A stretch of DNA of 64,000 bases from positions 1 through 64,000 of the forward strand of contig JAGWBA010000001.1 in NCBI GenBank assembly GCA_021296215.1. The letters are read 5' to 3'. Positions 1-7,764 of this stretch are shown one piece after another (positions within the stretch are counted from its first letter, which is position 1; each line of letters opens with the position of its first letter). A model generated the notes under the pieces. The model ran no database searches, was not told the DNA's origin, and saw only the letters and a program-made list of their open reading frames with translations. The stretch comes from Flavobacteriales bacterium. GTDB taxonomy: Bacteria; Bacteroidota; Bacteroidia; Flavobacteriales; ECT2AJA-044. The position numbers and the translations under genes are program-made.

Positions 1-70
1 TCGTACACCGGCCATTAAAGTCTCGAATATCAACAACTCTTATGACCTCTTTCTAATCCTCTATAAATAT

Positions 71-110
71 AAAAGCCCAACAACGCTAACATGTAGGTTA
101 TTGGGCTTTT
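71..110 (-). terminator. Hairpin terminator downstream of tRNA-Cys
   Basis: A perfect 10-bp inverted repeat (AAAAGCCCAA / TTGGGCTTTT) with a 20-nt loop lies 14 bp beyond the 3' end of the minus-strand tRNA. A T-rich stretch follows on both strands, so it could work in both directions. Positions 1-70 hold no gene or motif that I can support. Confidence 0.7.
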
Positions 111-124
111 ACAGTCGATGGTTG

Positions 125-195
125 AGGTCCCGACCGGATTCGAACCGGTGTACGAGCTTTTGCAGAGCTCTGCCTAGCCGCTCGGCCACAGGACC
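125..195 (-). tRNA. tRNA-Cys (anticodon GCA)
   Basis: Read on the minus strand this is a complete 71-nt cloverleaf. The 7-bp acceptor stem GGTCCTG pairs with CGGGACC through one T-G wobble, and the discriminator base is T, as expected for tRNA-Cys. The anticodon stem GAGCT/AGCTC carries the loop CTGCAAA, which gives anticodon GCA. The T arm has CCGG-TTCGAAT-CCGG. CCA is not encoded. It stands alone between a hairpin terminator and the convergent end of the serine protease gene. Confidence 0.95.
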
Positions 196-262
196 ATCGA
201 GGGTCGCAAAAATACGATAAATTTCCGACCTCGCAACGACCGATGTCAGTGCTTTTCCGTCG

Positions 263-1897
263 CTACAGCACAACTACCGGCCTATTCGATATTTGCCCTT
301 CGCTCAGCACCTGGGCAAAATACACGCCCGAAGGCCAATTTCCGGTGTCGACGCGCTCTTCTTGTGCCGGTTTTTCACGCTGCCACAACACCCTCCCAAA
401 AGCATCGACAATGCGAACCGATTCAGTAGCCGGCGGCAAATTAAGGTTTAGGCGGCCTGCGGCCGGATTCGGATATACGCTCCATTGGAGCGACGTTTCG
501 TTCAGGGATGCGGACTCACACGGAGGATAGGTACCCGCCAAAGTGTTGAGCCCGAGCCCCAGCGGGTCGAGCCAGGGTGCCAACTTGAATTCAACAGTTC
601 CTCCGTCCATGTTCCAGGCCGTGGAAAACTTGCCGTAGTAATCGCCCCCGGTCAAATTCGTGCACGAGCTTAATCCGCCCGATAGCACCCCAAAAATCCG
701 CCCTTGATTCGTCAACAGCGGTGCTCCGGACGACCCCCCTTCCGTGGTTCCATGGCCGTTAGCGGTCGATTGCCAATTCACGAGCCAATGTCGGTTGGGA
801 GTCGAAGAGCCTGGCCACGAGGTCGTTTGAGGCGTTGAGGTAAAGGTGCTCACCTTTTTCAGGTCGCCCGATGGGTGGTGAATCGTGACCCCCGAATTCG
901 CCGCAACACCGCGGATCCACCCCGAGTAATAGGCGCCAAATACGGTCGGAACACTTCCGTTGAGCTCCACCAACAAGAAATCGCTCCCGCTCGATAGATC
1001 GCTCACTCCCGTGCTGGCCAATACGCTACACCCAACCATGGACTGTAGATCGAGCCCGACGTCGCTTCCCGGATCCGAGCAGTTGGGCGATTCGTAGTTA
1101 AAGTAGAATGTCCACAACCCGAAATCCGGGGTCGAAGTATTCTCCGTGCAGTGGTTCGCCGACAAAATATACGGATCGCAGCCCGCCTCGGTCGTGTTGA
1201 TCAATGCCCCGGAGCAAAAGCCAAAAAACGGACCGTTCTTGGTCACGATGCGCACGACCGATTTTCGCTCATCGTCAAAGCTATTGCCTTCGGAACAATT
1301 GGCGTTCACCTGGCACGGGCCCGAATCGCCATAATCGCGCACGACCCGAGGCTCAAAACCGCGGAAAAAGAATCCGATTCCCGAAACTTCGATCACCGGC
1401 CGTTCAGCAACACGTGCCGGCGCCCAGTACTCCAGTAGGATCTCGTTCCCGCGAATCGGGGCAATGGTCCACCCATCGCGGCGATTGTTCCGTTCAGTAA
1501 ATGCTCCTCTTCGAACGTTTTTATCGGCAGAATAAGCATAGAGTTCACTGCCTCTCGGCAGGATCAGCGACTCAAAAAGCACGGAGACCGCTTGTGCTGT
1601 CGGGGCGACTATTCGGATGGTCCAAAAATGGTTTCCGTTGCTATCTCGAAACCAACGGCCCGAGTTGGAAGGGTTGGCCCTAAAGGCGACTTCACGTCCC
1701 ACGCGGCACACACCGCCGACCAGATCGCGGAGTTGCGCATCGGCCCGTAGGGCCATAGCATTCAAAGAATCCACGCGGATCTCCGAAGTTGAAATATCGA
1801 AGTTGAGCTCCCAGCTGCGCGGGGTTCGACGCTGCTCGATCTGCGCTACGAGCACCAAGGGCAGCAGAAACGACAGGATAACGAGCCGTACATTCAT
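263..1897 (-). CDS. T9SS-exported trypsin-like serine endopeptidase (lysyl-endopeptidase type)
   Basis: A 544-residue secreted protease, counted from the ATG at 1897. It has a hydrophobic signal peptide (about residues 1-19), a pro-region, and an S1-fold catalytic domain. The triad can be read as LSANHC (His249), SDFLLVE (Asp306) and GGSSGAP (Ser390), the pattern of Achromobacter lysyl-endopeptidase-like enzymes. The last 75 or so residues (VYPNPAAGRL, then DAFGRVLW, and a hydrophobic end) form a type IX secretion sorting domain, so the enzyme should be secreted or held on the surface through PorZ and its partners. Substrate preference cannot be read safely. The reading frame is open upstream into folB across an A11 run. 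I treat the two as separate genes because this ATG starts a normal signal peptide. Confidence 0.85.
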   Translation of the reverse strand: MNVRLVILSFLLPLVLVAQIEQRRTPRSWELNFDISTSEIRVDSLNAMALRADAQLRDLVGGVCRVGREVAFRANPSNSGRWFRDSNGNHFWTIRIVAPTAQAVSVLFESLILPRGSELYAYSADKNVRRGAFTERNNRRDGWTIAPIRGNEILLEYWAPARVAERPVIEVSGIGFFFRGFEPRVVRDYGDSGPCQVNANCSEGNSFDDERKSVVRIVTKNGPFFGFCSGALINTTEAGCDPYILSANHCTENTSTPDFGLWTFYFNYESPNCSDPGSDVGLDLQSMVGCSVLASTGVSDLSSGSDFLLVELNGSVPTVFGAYYSGWIRGVAANSGVTIHHPSGDLKKVSTFTSTPQTTSWPGSSTPNRHWLVNWQSTANGHGTTEGGSSGAPLLTNQGRIFGVLSGGLSSCTNLTGGDYYGKFSTAWNMDGGTVEFKLAPWLDPLGLGLNTLAGTYPPCESASLNETSLQWSVYPNPAAGRLNLNLPPATESVRIVDAFGRVLWQREKPAQEERVDTGNWPSGVYFAQVLSEGQISNRPVVVL

Positions 1898-1907
1898 ACG
1901 GCTAAAG

Positions 1908-2275
1908 TTAGCTTTTTTTTTTTGCGCGCCGGTCAGCGTTACGGCCACGCTTTCGACATTGCCCATGATGGGAGGCGACATCTTGCGCACGGTCACCTCG
2001 ACTTTATCGATCCGCGGAATCTGGCGAAGTAGCTCGTCGATGATGCGCTGCGCCACAACCTCGATCAACTTGGCGCGGACTTCCATTTGTTCCTTCACGA
2101 TTCGATTGACCTCGACGTAGTCCACAGTATGCTCTAGGTTATCCGTTTGAGCGGCGAGTTCGAGGTCGGCGTAAACGCGCACGTCGATCCGATAATCGGT
2201 TCCGATGGCGGCCTCCTCGTCCATGCACCCATGGTAGCCATAGAGCTTGATGTTGGTAACGTCGATGATGCCCAT
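1908..2275 (-). CDS. folB: Dihydroneopterin aldolase FolB (3' end unclear at A11 run)
   Basis: FolB cleaves 7,8-dihydroneopterin to 6-hydroxymethyl-dihydropterin in folate synthesis. The sequence shows YGYHGC near residue 15, a TVDYVEV segment, KLIE near residue 70 (the catalytic glutamate region) and VRKMSPPI near 97 (the family Lys-x-x-Pro-Pro motif). The family is about 118-122 residues long, which matches the stretch up to the homopolymer. The ATG overlaps the gltX stop by one base (TGATG), so translation is probably coupled. At 1913-1923 the coding strand has eleven A. With 11 the frame stays open and runs into the downstream protease. With 12, or a -1 slip, it stops at once on TAA (1910-1908) after QKKKS. 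The end given assumes that stop. Confidence 0.8.
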
Positions 2276-3792
2276 CAGCTCAGTTTCTCTAGTGCGGTAT
2301 CGAGGCGTTTGAGGGTTTCCTCTTTACCAATGATGGCGGCGATGTCCGGCAAGCCGGGACCCATGCCTTTTCCGGTTAGGGCCAAGCGAAATCCCGGGCC
2401 TACTTTTCCGAAGCCGAGGCCTCGATCTTCCATAAAGCCGTGGAAGGCCTCGTCCACCTTTGCAGAGGAGAAGTCCTGCACCTTATCCAGCAAATCGCGC
2501 AGTGCTTTGACGATCTCCGCGGTGTCCTCCTTCCAGCGTTTCAATGCCTTTTCCTCGTACTCGGTTGGCGCCTCAAAGAAATAGTGCCCGTCCGTAAGCA
2601 TCTCTTTCACGAAGGTAGCGCGCTCTTTCATGACAGAGGCTACCTGCGCGCAGAATTCAGCTGTGGCGTTAAACCCTTCTTCGGCAGCCAATGGTTGCAA
2701 AAGGGCGCCCAGTTCTTGATCGCTTTTGGTGCGTAGGTACTGCTGATTGAACCAGCGCGTTTTGTCCGGGTCGAATCGCGCACCGGCTTTGTTTACGCGC
2801 TCGAGCGAAAAGCGTTCCATGAGTTCATCCATGCTGAAGATCTCCTCGTTGGTTCCGGGATTCCAGCCGAGGAACGCAAGCATGTTAATGAAAGCTCCGG
2901 GGAAATACCCTTGCTCGCGATAACCCTTGCTCGGGTCTCCTTCTTCGGGCACCCAACGCAAAGGGAACACCGGGAAACCAAGGCGATCGCCATCGCGCTT
3001 GCTGAGCTTTCCGTTTCCGTCCGGTTTAAGGATCAATGGAAGGTGGGCAAACTGAGGCATCTCCCACCCGAGGTAGCGGTAGAGCAGCACGTGTAGTGGG
3101 GCGCTGGGCAACCATTCTTCACCTCGGATCACGTGGGAGATTTCCATTAAGTGGTCGTCGACGATATTCGCCAAGTGGTAGGTCGGCATACCGTCCGATT
3201 TGAACAACACTTTATCGTCGAGATTATTTGTGTTCACGCTGACCCATCCGCGAATGAGGTCTGCAAACTTCACCTCTTCATTGCGCGGCATTTTGATGCG
3301 GATCACATAGGGGTCGCCTTTTTCAATGCGGGCTGCCACTTCATCGTGCGGCAGGGTCAGCGAATTCTGCATGTGCTCACGCGTGATGTGGTTGTATTGA
3401 GGGCTCGGGACACCGGCAGCTTTCATGCGTTCACGCATGGCGTTGAGTTCTTCGGGGGTGTCGAACGCGTAGTACACGTGGCCCGACTCGATCATCTGGT
3501 CGGCATATTGACGGTACATCGCTTTGCGTTCCGACTGACGATACGGACCTTTGGGTCCGCCCGCGGAAATTCCTTCATCTATTTCGATCCCACACCATTT
3601 GAGGGATTCGACGATGTAATTCTCGGCACCGGGAACAAATCGGGTTTGGTCCGTGTCCTCTAGTCGAAGGATGAACTGCCCGCCGGTTTGTCGTGCGAAC
3701 AAATAGTTATAAAGTGCGGTGCGCACACCTCCCATGTGGAGGGGTCCCGTGGGACTTGGCGCAAATCGTACGCGAATCGCTTGATTTTCCAT
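2275..3792 (-). CDS. gltX: Glutamyl-tRNA synthetase
   Basis: A class I aminoacyl-tRNA synthetase that charges tRNA-Glu (and tRNA-Gln where GatCAB is used, as the gatA gene in this window suggests). The 505 residues match the family. The HIGH-type motif is HMGG at residues 19-22 after APSPTGPL, and the KMSKS-type loop is KLSKRDGD near residue 265. VIRGEEWLPSAPLH is the typical connecting segment. It is the first gene of a minus-strand set with folB, whose ATG shares one base with this TGA. A TAnnTTTG box lies just upstream. ATG start at 3792. Confidence 0.97.
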   Translation of the reverse strand: MENQAIRVRFAPSPTGPLHMGGVRTALYNYLFARQTGGQFILRLEDTDQTRFVPGAENYIVESLKWCGIEIDEGISAGGPKGPYRQSERKAMYRQYADQMIESGHVYYAFDTPEELNAMRERMKAAGVPSPQYNHITREHMQNSLTLPHDEVAARIEKGDPYVIRIKMPRNEEVKFADLIRGWVSVNTNNLDDKVLFKSDGMPTYHLANIVDDHLMEISHVIRGEEWLPSAPLHVLLYRYLGWEMPQFAHLPLILKPDGNGKLSKRDGDRLGFPVFPLRWVPEEGDPSKGYREQGYFPGAFINMLAFLGWNPGTNEEIFSMDELMERFSLERVNKAGARFDPDKTRWFNQQYLRTKSDQELGALLQPLAAEEGFNATAEFCAQVASVMKERATFVKEMLTDGHYFFEAPTEYEEKALKRWKEDTAEIVKALRDLLDKVQDFSSAKVDEAFHGFMEDRGLGFGKVGPGFRLALTGKGMGPGLPDIAAIIGKEETLKRLDTALEKLS

Positions 3793-3814
3793 CGATTATC
3801 GAGCTTTGGGCGGG

Positions 3815-3822
3815 CAAAGTTA
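3815..3822 (-). promoter_or_regulatory. Probable gltX promoter -7 box
   Basis: The minus strand reads TAACTTTG, an exact match to the Bacteroidota -7 consensus TAnnTTTG, 23 bp before the gltX ATG. No TTG at the usual 17-23 bp distance was found, so the -33 part is weak. Confidence 0.5.
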
Positions 3823-3881
3823 GTGTTTTAAAACCGTATATTTCACGCACCAAAGCGGGCGATTTGGAGTTATAGATACAC

Positions 3882-6800
3882 ATGGATACGTACGATCTAC
3901 TCATAAAGAAACTTGGCGCGTTCATTCGCAAGTATTATCACAACCTTTTACTCAAAGGGGCGATTTACAGCGGAGCGCTGATCGGCTCCACTTTTTTGGC
4001 CGTGGCCGTATTGGCTTATTTCGGTCAATGGGATACGGGAATCAGAGCTGCTTTGTTTTGGTTGTTTGCCGCATCGGCGGTGCTCATACTCGGCCGATAC
4101 ATCGTATATCCGCTGCTTCAGCTGTTCCGCATCGGTGATCGAATCGACCACGATCAAGCGGCTCGAATAGTCGGAAAGCATTTTTCTGAAGTCGACGACA
4201 AACTGCTTAACGTACTTCAGCTTCATCGCGAAAGCGTGGGTGGAAGCGAGCTTATTCCGGCTTCGATCGCCCAAAAGAGCGACGAGCTCCAACCCGTTCC
4301 TTTTTCGAACGCCATCGATTTTCGTCAGAACCGCAAATATTTACGCTACTTCATTGCGCCGGCCGTGGTCGTTGCCGTGCTTTTCATCACCGGCCAAAGT
4401 GATGTGCTCAAGCAAGGATCGCAACAGGTCATCAACTACAACCGCGAATTCGTGCCCGAGGCGCCATTTCAGTTTAGGCTAGTCAACGACAAGCTCAGCG
4501 TTTTGCGCCATCGGGATTTTGAGCTCGAGGTGGTGATCACCGGAGAAGAGTTACCCGATAAAGTGTACTTGGAGCGAGATGGAAACCGATTTCGCCTTCC
4601 GGCCGTAGGCCGAAATACCTATCGCTATACGTTCCAGAATGTCCAAAAAGATGTGGATTTCCGCCTCGAAGCGGCGGGATTTTCAACTGGGTCGTTTACG
4701 TTGAAAGCTCTGCCCGATCCGGCCCTTTTGGGTTTTGAAGTCTCGCTGGTGTATCCGGCCTATACCGGTCGTAAACCAGAAACCTTGAAGAATTCAGGCG
4801 ATTTGGTGGTTCCGGCCGGTACAGAGGCTCGTTGGAATTTTACCACGAGGAATACAGAGGCCTTACGATTGTTTTTTGCCGATACGGCCATACCTGCGGA
4901 GCGATTGGCTGCAGACAAGTACAGCTACGAGCTTCGCCTCATGGAGGACTTGCGCTATGGCTTAACTACTTCGAATGAATACGTCGACGGCGCAGATACC
5001 GCAAGCTATTTCGTGAAGGTGACACCCGACGCATACCCGGTACTCAATGTCGAAGAACAGGCCGACAGCACTAATGACCGCCTGTTGTATTTCAGGGGTT
5101 TGGGTAAAGACGACTACGGTTTTTCGAGACTCACTTTTCAGTATCGCGTAATCAACGAAGGCGGGCCCCTACCACCGCGAATCGAAAGTTTGGAGGTTCC
5201 ACGTGGAGTTAATGTGCACAGCTTCTTCCACAGTTTCGACATCGGGGCATTGGGGTTGAAAGCGGGAGATCAGGTGGAGTACTTTTTTCAGCTGACCGAC
5301 AACGACGCGGTGAACGGCCCAAAATCAGTGAGATCACAAACGCGGATGTATCAAGCCCCGACTCTTGAGGAGCTGAGGGCTCAGGACGAACAAAGCAAAG
5401 AACAGATCAAGGATCGACTTGAAGAGAGCATTGATTTGGCGAAAGACATTCAGCGCGATCTCGACGACTTGCAAGAGCGTATGCTGGAGAAAAAGAAACT
5501 CGATTTCAGCGATAAGCAGCGATTGCAGAATCTGCTCGACAAGCAGAAGAAGCTCAAGCAGAACATGGAGGAAATGAACCGCGAGAACGAACGGAATAAC
5601 CGAGATCAAAAAGAGTATCGCGAGCAACAGGAGCGCATTCAGCAGAAGCAAGAACAACTCGATAGAATGTTCAATGAGATCATGTCGGAGGAGATGAAGG
5701 AGTTGATGGAGGAGATCGAGAAACTAATGGAAGAGATCAATAAAGACGAGCTTCAAAAGCAGATTGAAGACCTGAAGCTGAGCAATGAGACTCTAGAAAA
5801 GGAGCTCGATCGTAACCTGGAGCTTTTTAAGCAGATGGAATTCGAGCAGAAGCTCCAGGAGAGCATCGACAAACTCGATCAGTTAAAGAAAGAGCAGCAA
5901 GAGCTCAACGAAAAGACCGAGCAGGGTACCGAATCCGATGAAGCGCTTAAGAAGGAGCAAGAGAAGCTCAACAAGGAATTCGACGAGCTTCGGAAAGACC
6001 TCGATGACCTGGAGAAAAAGAACGACGAACTCGAATTTAAGAACGAAATGCCCGAGACCGATGAGCTAGAAGAAGAGATCGAGAAGGAGATGGAGCAGTC
6101 AACTAAAGAGCTGGAGCAGGGCAAGAAGAAAGACGCTTCGGAAAAGCAGAAGAAATCTCAGGAAAAGATGGACGAGCTTAGCGATTCGTTGAATGGATTG
6201 CAACAAAGCATGGGGCAAGAACAACAGATGGAGGATATGGAGGCACTGCGTCAATTGCTCGACAATCTGGTACGGTTGAGCTTTGAGCAGGAAGAACTTC
6301 TGGAAGAGACCGTCGAACTCAACCGGAACGACCCGAAATTCGTCGAGGTCCTTCGCGAGCAAAATCGCCTCAAGGATGATTCTCGATTAATTGAGGACTC
6401 GCTCTTCGCTTTGAGTAAACGAGTCATTCAGATCGAAAGTGCCATCAACAAGGAGATGGGAGAGGTTAACCGAAACATGGACTTGGCGCTTGCCGATTTG
6501 GCCGAACGCCGCACCCAGGAGGCCTCGTCACGTCAGCAGTATGTGATGACAGCTACCAACAACCTAGCACTGCTTCTAAGCGAGGTCCTGAACCAAATGC
6601 AGAATGCCATGGCGTCCATGATGAAGGGGTCGCAAAGCTGTGAAAAGCCAAACAATGGTGCTCCTAGCATGTCCGAAATGATGAAGCAGCAACAAAAGTT
6701 GGCCGAGGAGATGAAGAAGATGAAAGGCCAAATGGAAAAAGGTCAGAAGCCGGGTGATCAAAAAGGGCAGGGACAAGGACAAAAGATGAGTGAGGGCTTG

Positions 6801-7217
6801 GCTCGCATGGCTGCTCAACAAGAGGCTTTACGCCAACGTTTACGCGAAATGGCCGATGAAATGGGAGACGATGGCGAAAATGGCCAGGGTCCCGGTGGAC
6901 TTCAAGACGCTATGAAGAAGATGGAAGAAACGGAGCGCGATTTGGTAAATCGCAAGATCACCGAAGAAACCCTACGCAGACAAGAGGAAATTTTGACTCG
7001 TTTGCTCGAAGCCGAAAAAGCCGAGCGAGAGCGTGAATACGATAATAAGCGAGAATCGAAAGAGGCAATAAACACCCCGGAACGAAACCCGAATGCCTTT
7101 CTGGAGTACCAAAAACTTAAAGAAGAGCAGGCGGAAATGTTAAAAACCGTTCCGCCACAATTAGCACCATTTTACCGTAACTTGGTTAACGAGTATTTTA
7201 ACGGAATAAACAACTAA
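3882..7217 (+). CDS. DUF4175 family membrane-anchored coiled-coil protein
   Basis: A 1111-residue protein of the kind annotated DUF4175 in Bacteroidota; its function is unknown. Two hydrophobic segments near residues 24-46 and 57-78 anchor the N terminus. A beta-rich region (about 170-480) follows. Then come some 400 residues of very charged heptad-type sequence (Glu/Lys/Gln rich, about 485-860), and a Met/Gln/Gly-rich low-complexity part (about 930-1010). The layout suggests a long envelope-spanning or scaffold protein, which is inference. The stop overlaps the ybeY ATG (TAATG). Upstream, 89 bp separate it from the divergent gltX. The acidic coiled coil makes long false reading frames on the opposite strand. 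Confidence 0.85.
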   Translation: MDTYDLLIKKLGAFIRKYYHNLLLKGAIYSGALIGSTFLAVAVLAYFGQWDTGIRAALFWLFAASAVLILGRYIVYPLLQLFRIGDRIDHDQAARIVGKHFSEVDDKLLNVLQLHRESVGGSELIPASIAQKSDELQPVPFSNAIDFRQNRKYLRYFIAPAVVVAVLFITGQSDVLKQGSQQVINYNREFVPEAPFQFRLVNDKLSVLRHRDFELEVVITGEELPDKVYLERDGNRFRLPAVGRNTYRYTFQNVQKDVDFRLEAAGFSTGSFTLKALPDPALLGFEVSLVYPAYTGRKPETLKNSGDLVVPAGTEARWNFTTRNTEALRLFFADTAIPAERLAADKYSYELRLMEDLRYGLTTSNEYVDGADTASYFVKVTPDAYPVLNVEEQADSTNDRLLYFRGLGKDDYGFSRLTFQYRVINEGGPLPPRIESLEVPRGVNVHSFFHSFDIGALGLKAGDQVEYFFQLTDNDAVNGPKSVRSQTRMYQAPTLEELRAQDEQSKEQIKDRLEESIDLAKDIQRDLDDLQERMLEKKKLDFSDKQRLQNLLDKQKKLKQNMEEMNRENERNNRDQKEYREQQERIQQKQEQLDRMFNEIMSEEMKELMEEIEKLMEEINKDELQKQIEDLKLSNETLEKELDRNLELFKQMEFEQKLQESIDKLDQLKKEQQELNEKTEQGTESDEALKKEQEKLNKEFDELRKDLDDLEKKNDELEFKNEMPETDELEEEIEKEMEQSTKELEQGKKKDASEKQKKSQEKMDELSDSLNGLQQSMGQEQQMEDMEALRQLLDNLVRLSFEQEELLEETVELNRNDPKFVEVLREQNRLKDDSRLIEDSLFALSKRVIQIESAINKEMGEVNRNMDLALADLAERRTQEASSRQQYVMTATNNLALLLSEVLNQMQNAMASMMKGSQSCEKPNNGAPSMSEMMKQQQKLAEEMKKMKGQMEKGQKPGDQKGQGQGQKMSEGLARMAAQQEALRQRLREMADEMGDDGENGQGPGGLQDAMKKMEETERDLVNRKITEETLRRQEEILTRLLEAEKAEREREYDNKRESKEAINTPERNPNAFLEYQKLKEEQAEMLKTVPPQLAPFYRNLVNEYFNGINN

Positions 7218-7639
7218 TGGCCGTCTATTACCAATCCGAAAACACCTTTTCTCTCTCTCAAGAAGAGGAGATACGCCGTGGAAACTGGGTGCGATCCGTC
7301 ATTGAAGAATCCGGTTTTGATTGCGGAGAGGTCACCTATATTTTTTGCTCGGACGAAGACCTTTTGGAAATCAACCAACGGTACCTCAAACACGACACCT
7401 ATACGGACATCATTACCTTTGATTACGGACAAGGTCGTCTGATCAGTGGGGATATTTTTATATCCACCGATAGGGTCATAGAGAATGCCGAGAAGTTCAA
7501 GGTGCATTTTGAACACGAACTCGCTCGCGTTATGATCCACGGGGTACTGCACCTACTCGGTATGGATGACCATACTGACGAAGACAAGCAAAACATGCGC
7601 ACCGAGGAGGATCGGCACATCAAGATCCTAATCGATTGA
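7217..7639 (+). CDS. ybeY: Endoribonuclease YbeY (16S rRNA maturation)
   Basis: A 140-residue metal-dependent RNase needed for 16S rRNA 3'-end processing and ribosome quality control. The zinc motif region is HGVLHLLGMDDHTDED, with His108 and His112 in the expected HxxxH spacing. The next His is at 119, one residue later than in the E. coli-type motif; from memory, Bacteroidota YbeY also vary here. ITFDYGQ near residue 66 is the conserved strand. The ATG overlaps the DUF4175 stop, so the two are co-translated. A strong terminator follows at once. Confidence 0.93.
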   Translation: MAVYYQSENTFSLSQEEEIRRGNWVRSVIEESGFDCGEVTYIFCSDEDLLEINQRYLKHDTYTDIITFDYGQGRLISGDIFISTDRVIENAEKFKVHFEHELARVMIHGVLHLLGMDDHTDEDKQNMRTEEDRHIKILID

Positions 7640-7643
7640 TCCA

Positions 7644-7680
7644 CAATAATCCCAAACGTTGTGCACGTTTGGGATTATTG
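7644..7680 (+). terminator. Strong hairpin terminator after ybeY
   Basis: A perfect 15-bp inverted repeat (CAATAATCCCAAACG / CGTTTGGGATTATTG) with a 7-nt loop, followed by TTACTTTTG. It closes the DUF4175-ybeY unit. Its right arm and tail overlap the promoter elements predicted for mnmG. Confidence 0.85.
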
Positions 7681-7689
7681 TTACTTTTG
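7659..7689 (+). promoter_or_regulatory. Probable mnmG promoter
   Basis: TTG at 7659-7661 and TACTTTTG at 7682-7689 are 20 bp apart, an exact fit to the Bacteroidota/Flavobacterium arrangement TTG-N17-23-TAnnTTTG. The -33 element is in the terminator loop. The predicted transcript would start near 7696 and carry the parS-like site in its 5' leader. Confidence 0.65.
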
Positions 7690-7739
7690 CACCCTAATTT
7701 TTTGAGGGACAGCCAGTTACGGCTATTATATACCGGAAT

Positions 7740-7755
7740 TGTTCCACGTGAAACA
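7740..7755. promoter_or_regulatory. parS-like centromere site, left of mnmG
   Basis: TGTTCCACGTGAAACA matches the widely conserved chromosomal parS consensus (TGTTNCACGTGAAACA) at every position. It lies in the mnmG leader, 9 bp before the ATG. A reverse-complement copy sits directly after the mnmG stop. ParB/Spo0J is expected to bind here. Confidence 0.85.
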
Positions 7756-7764
7756 TAGTTGTTT

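Noticed and set aside
5195-5210. GGTTCCACGTGGAGTT as a parS site
   Set aside because: 12 of 16 positions fit, in the DUF4175 coding region; explained by codons.
5334-6821. Leu/Ser-rich reading frames on the minus strand opposite DUF4175
   Set aside because: They mirror the Glu/Lys codons of the coiled coil (GAG/AAG read as CTC/CTT); no start context or family likeness.
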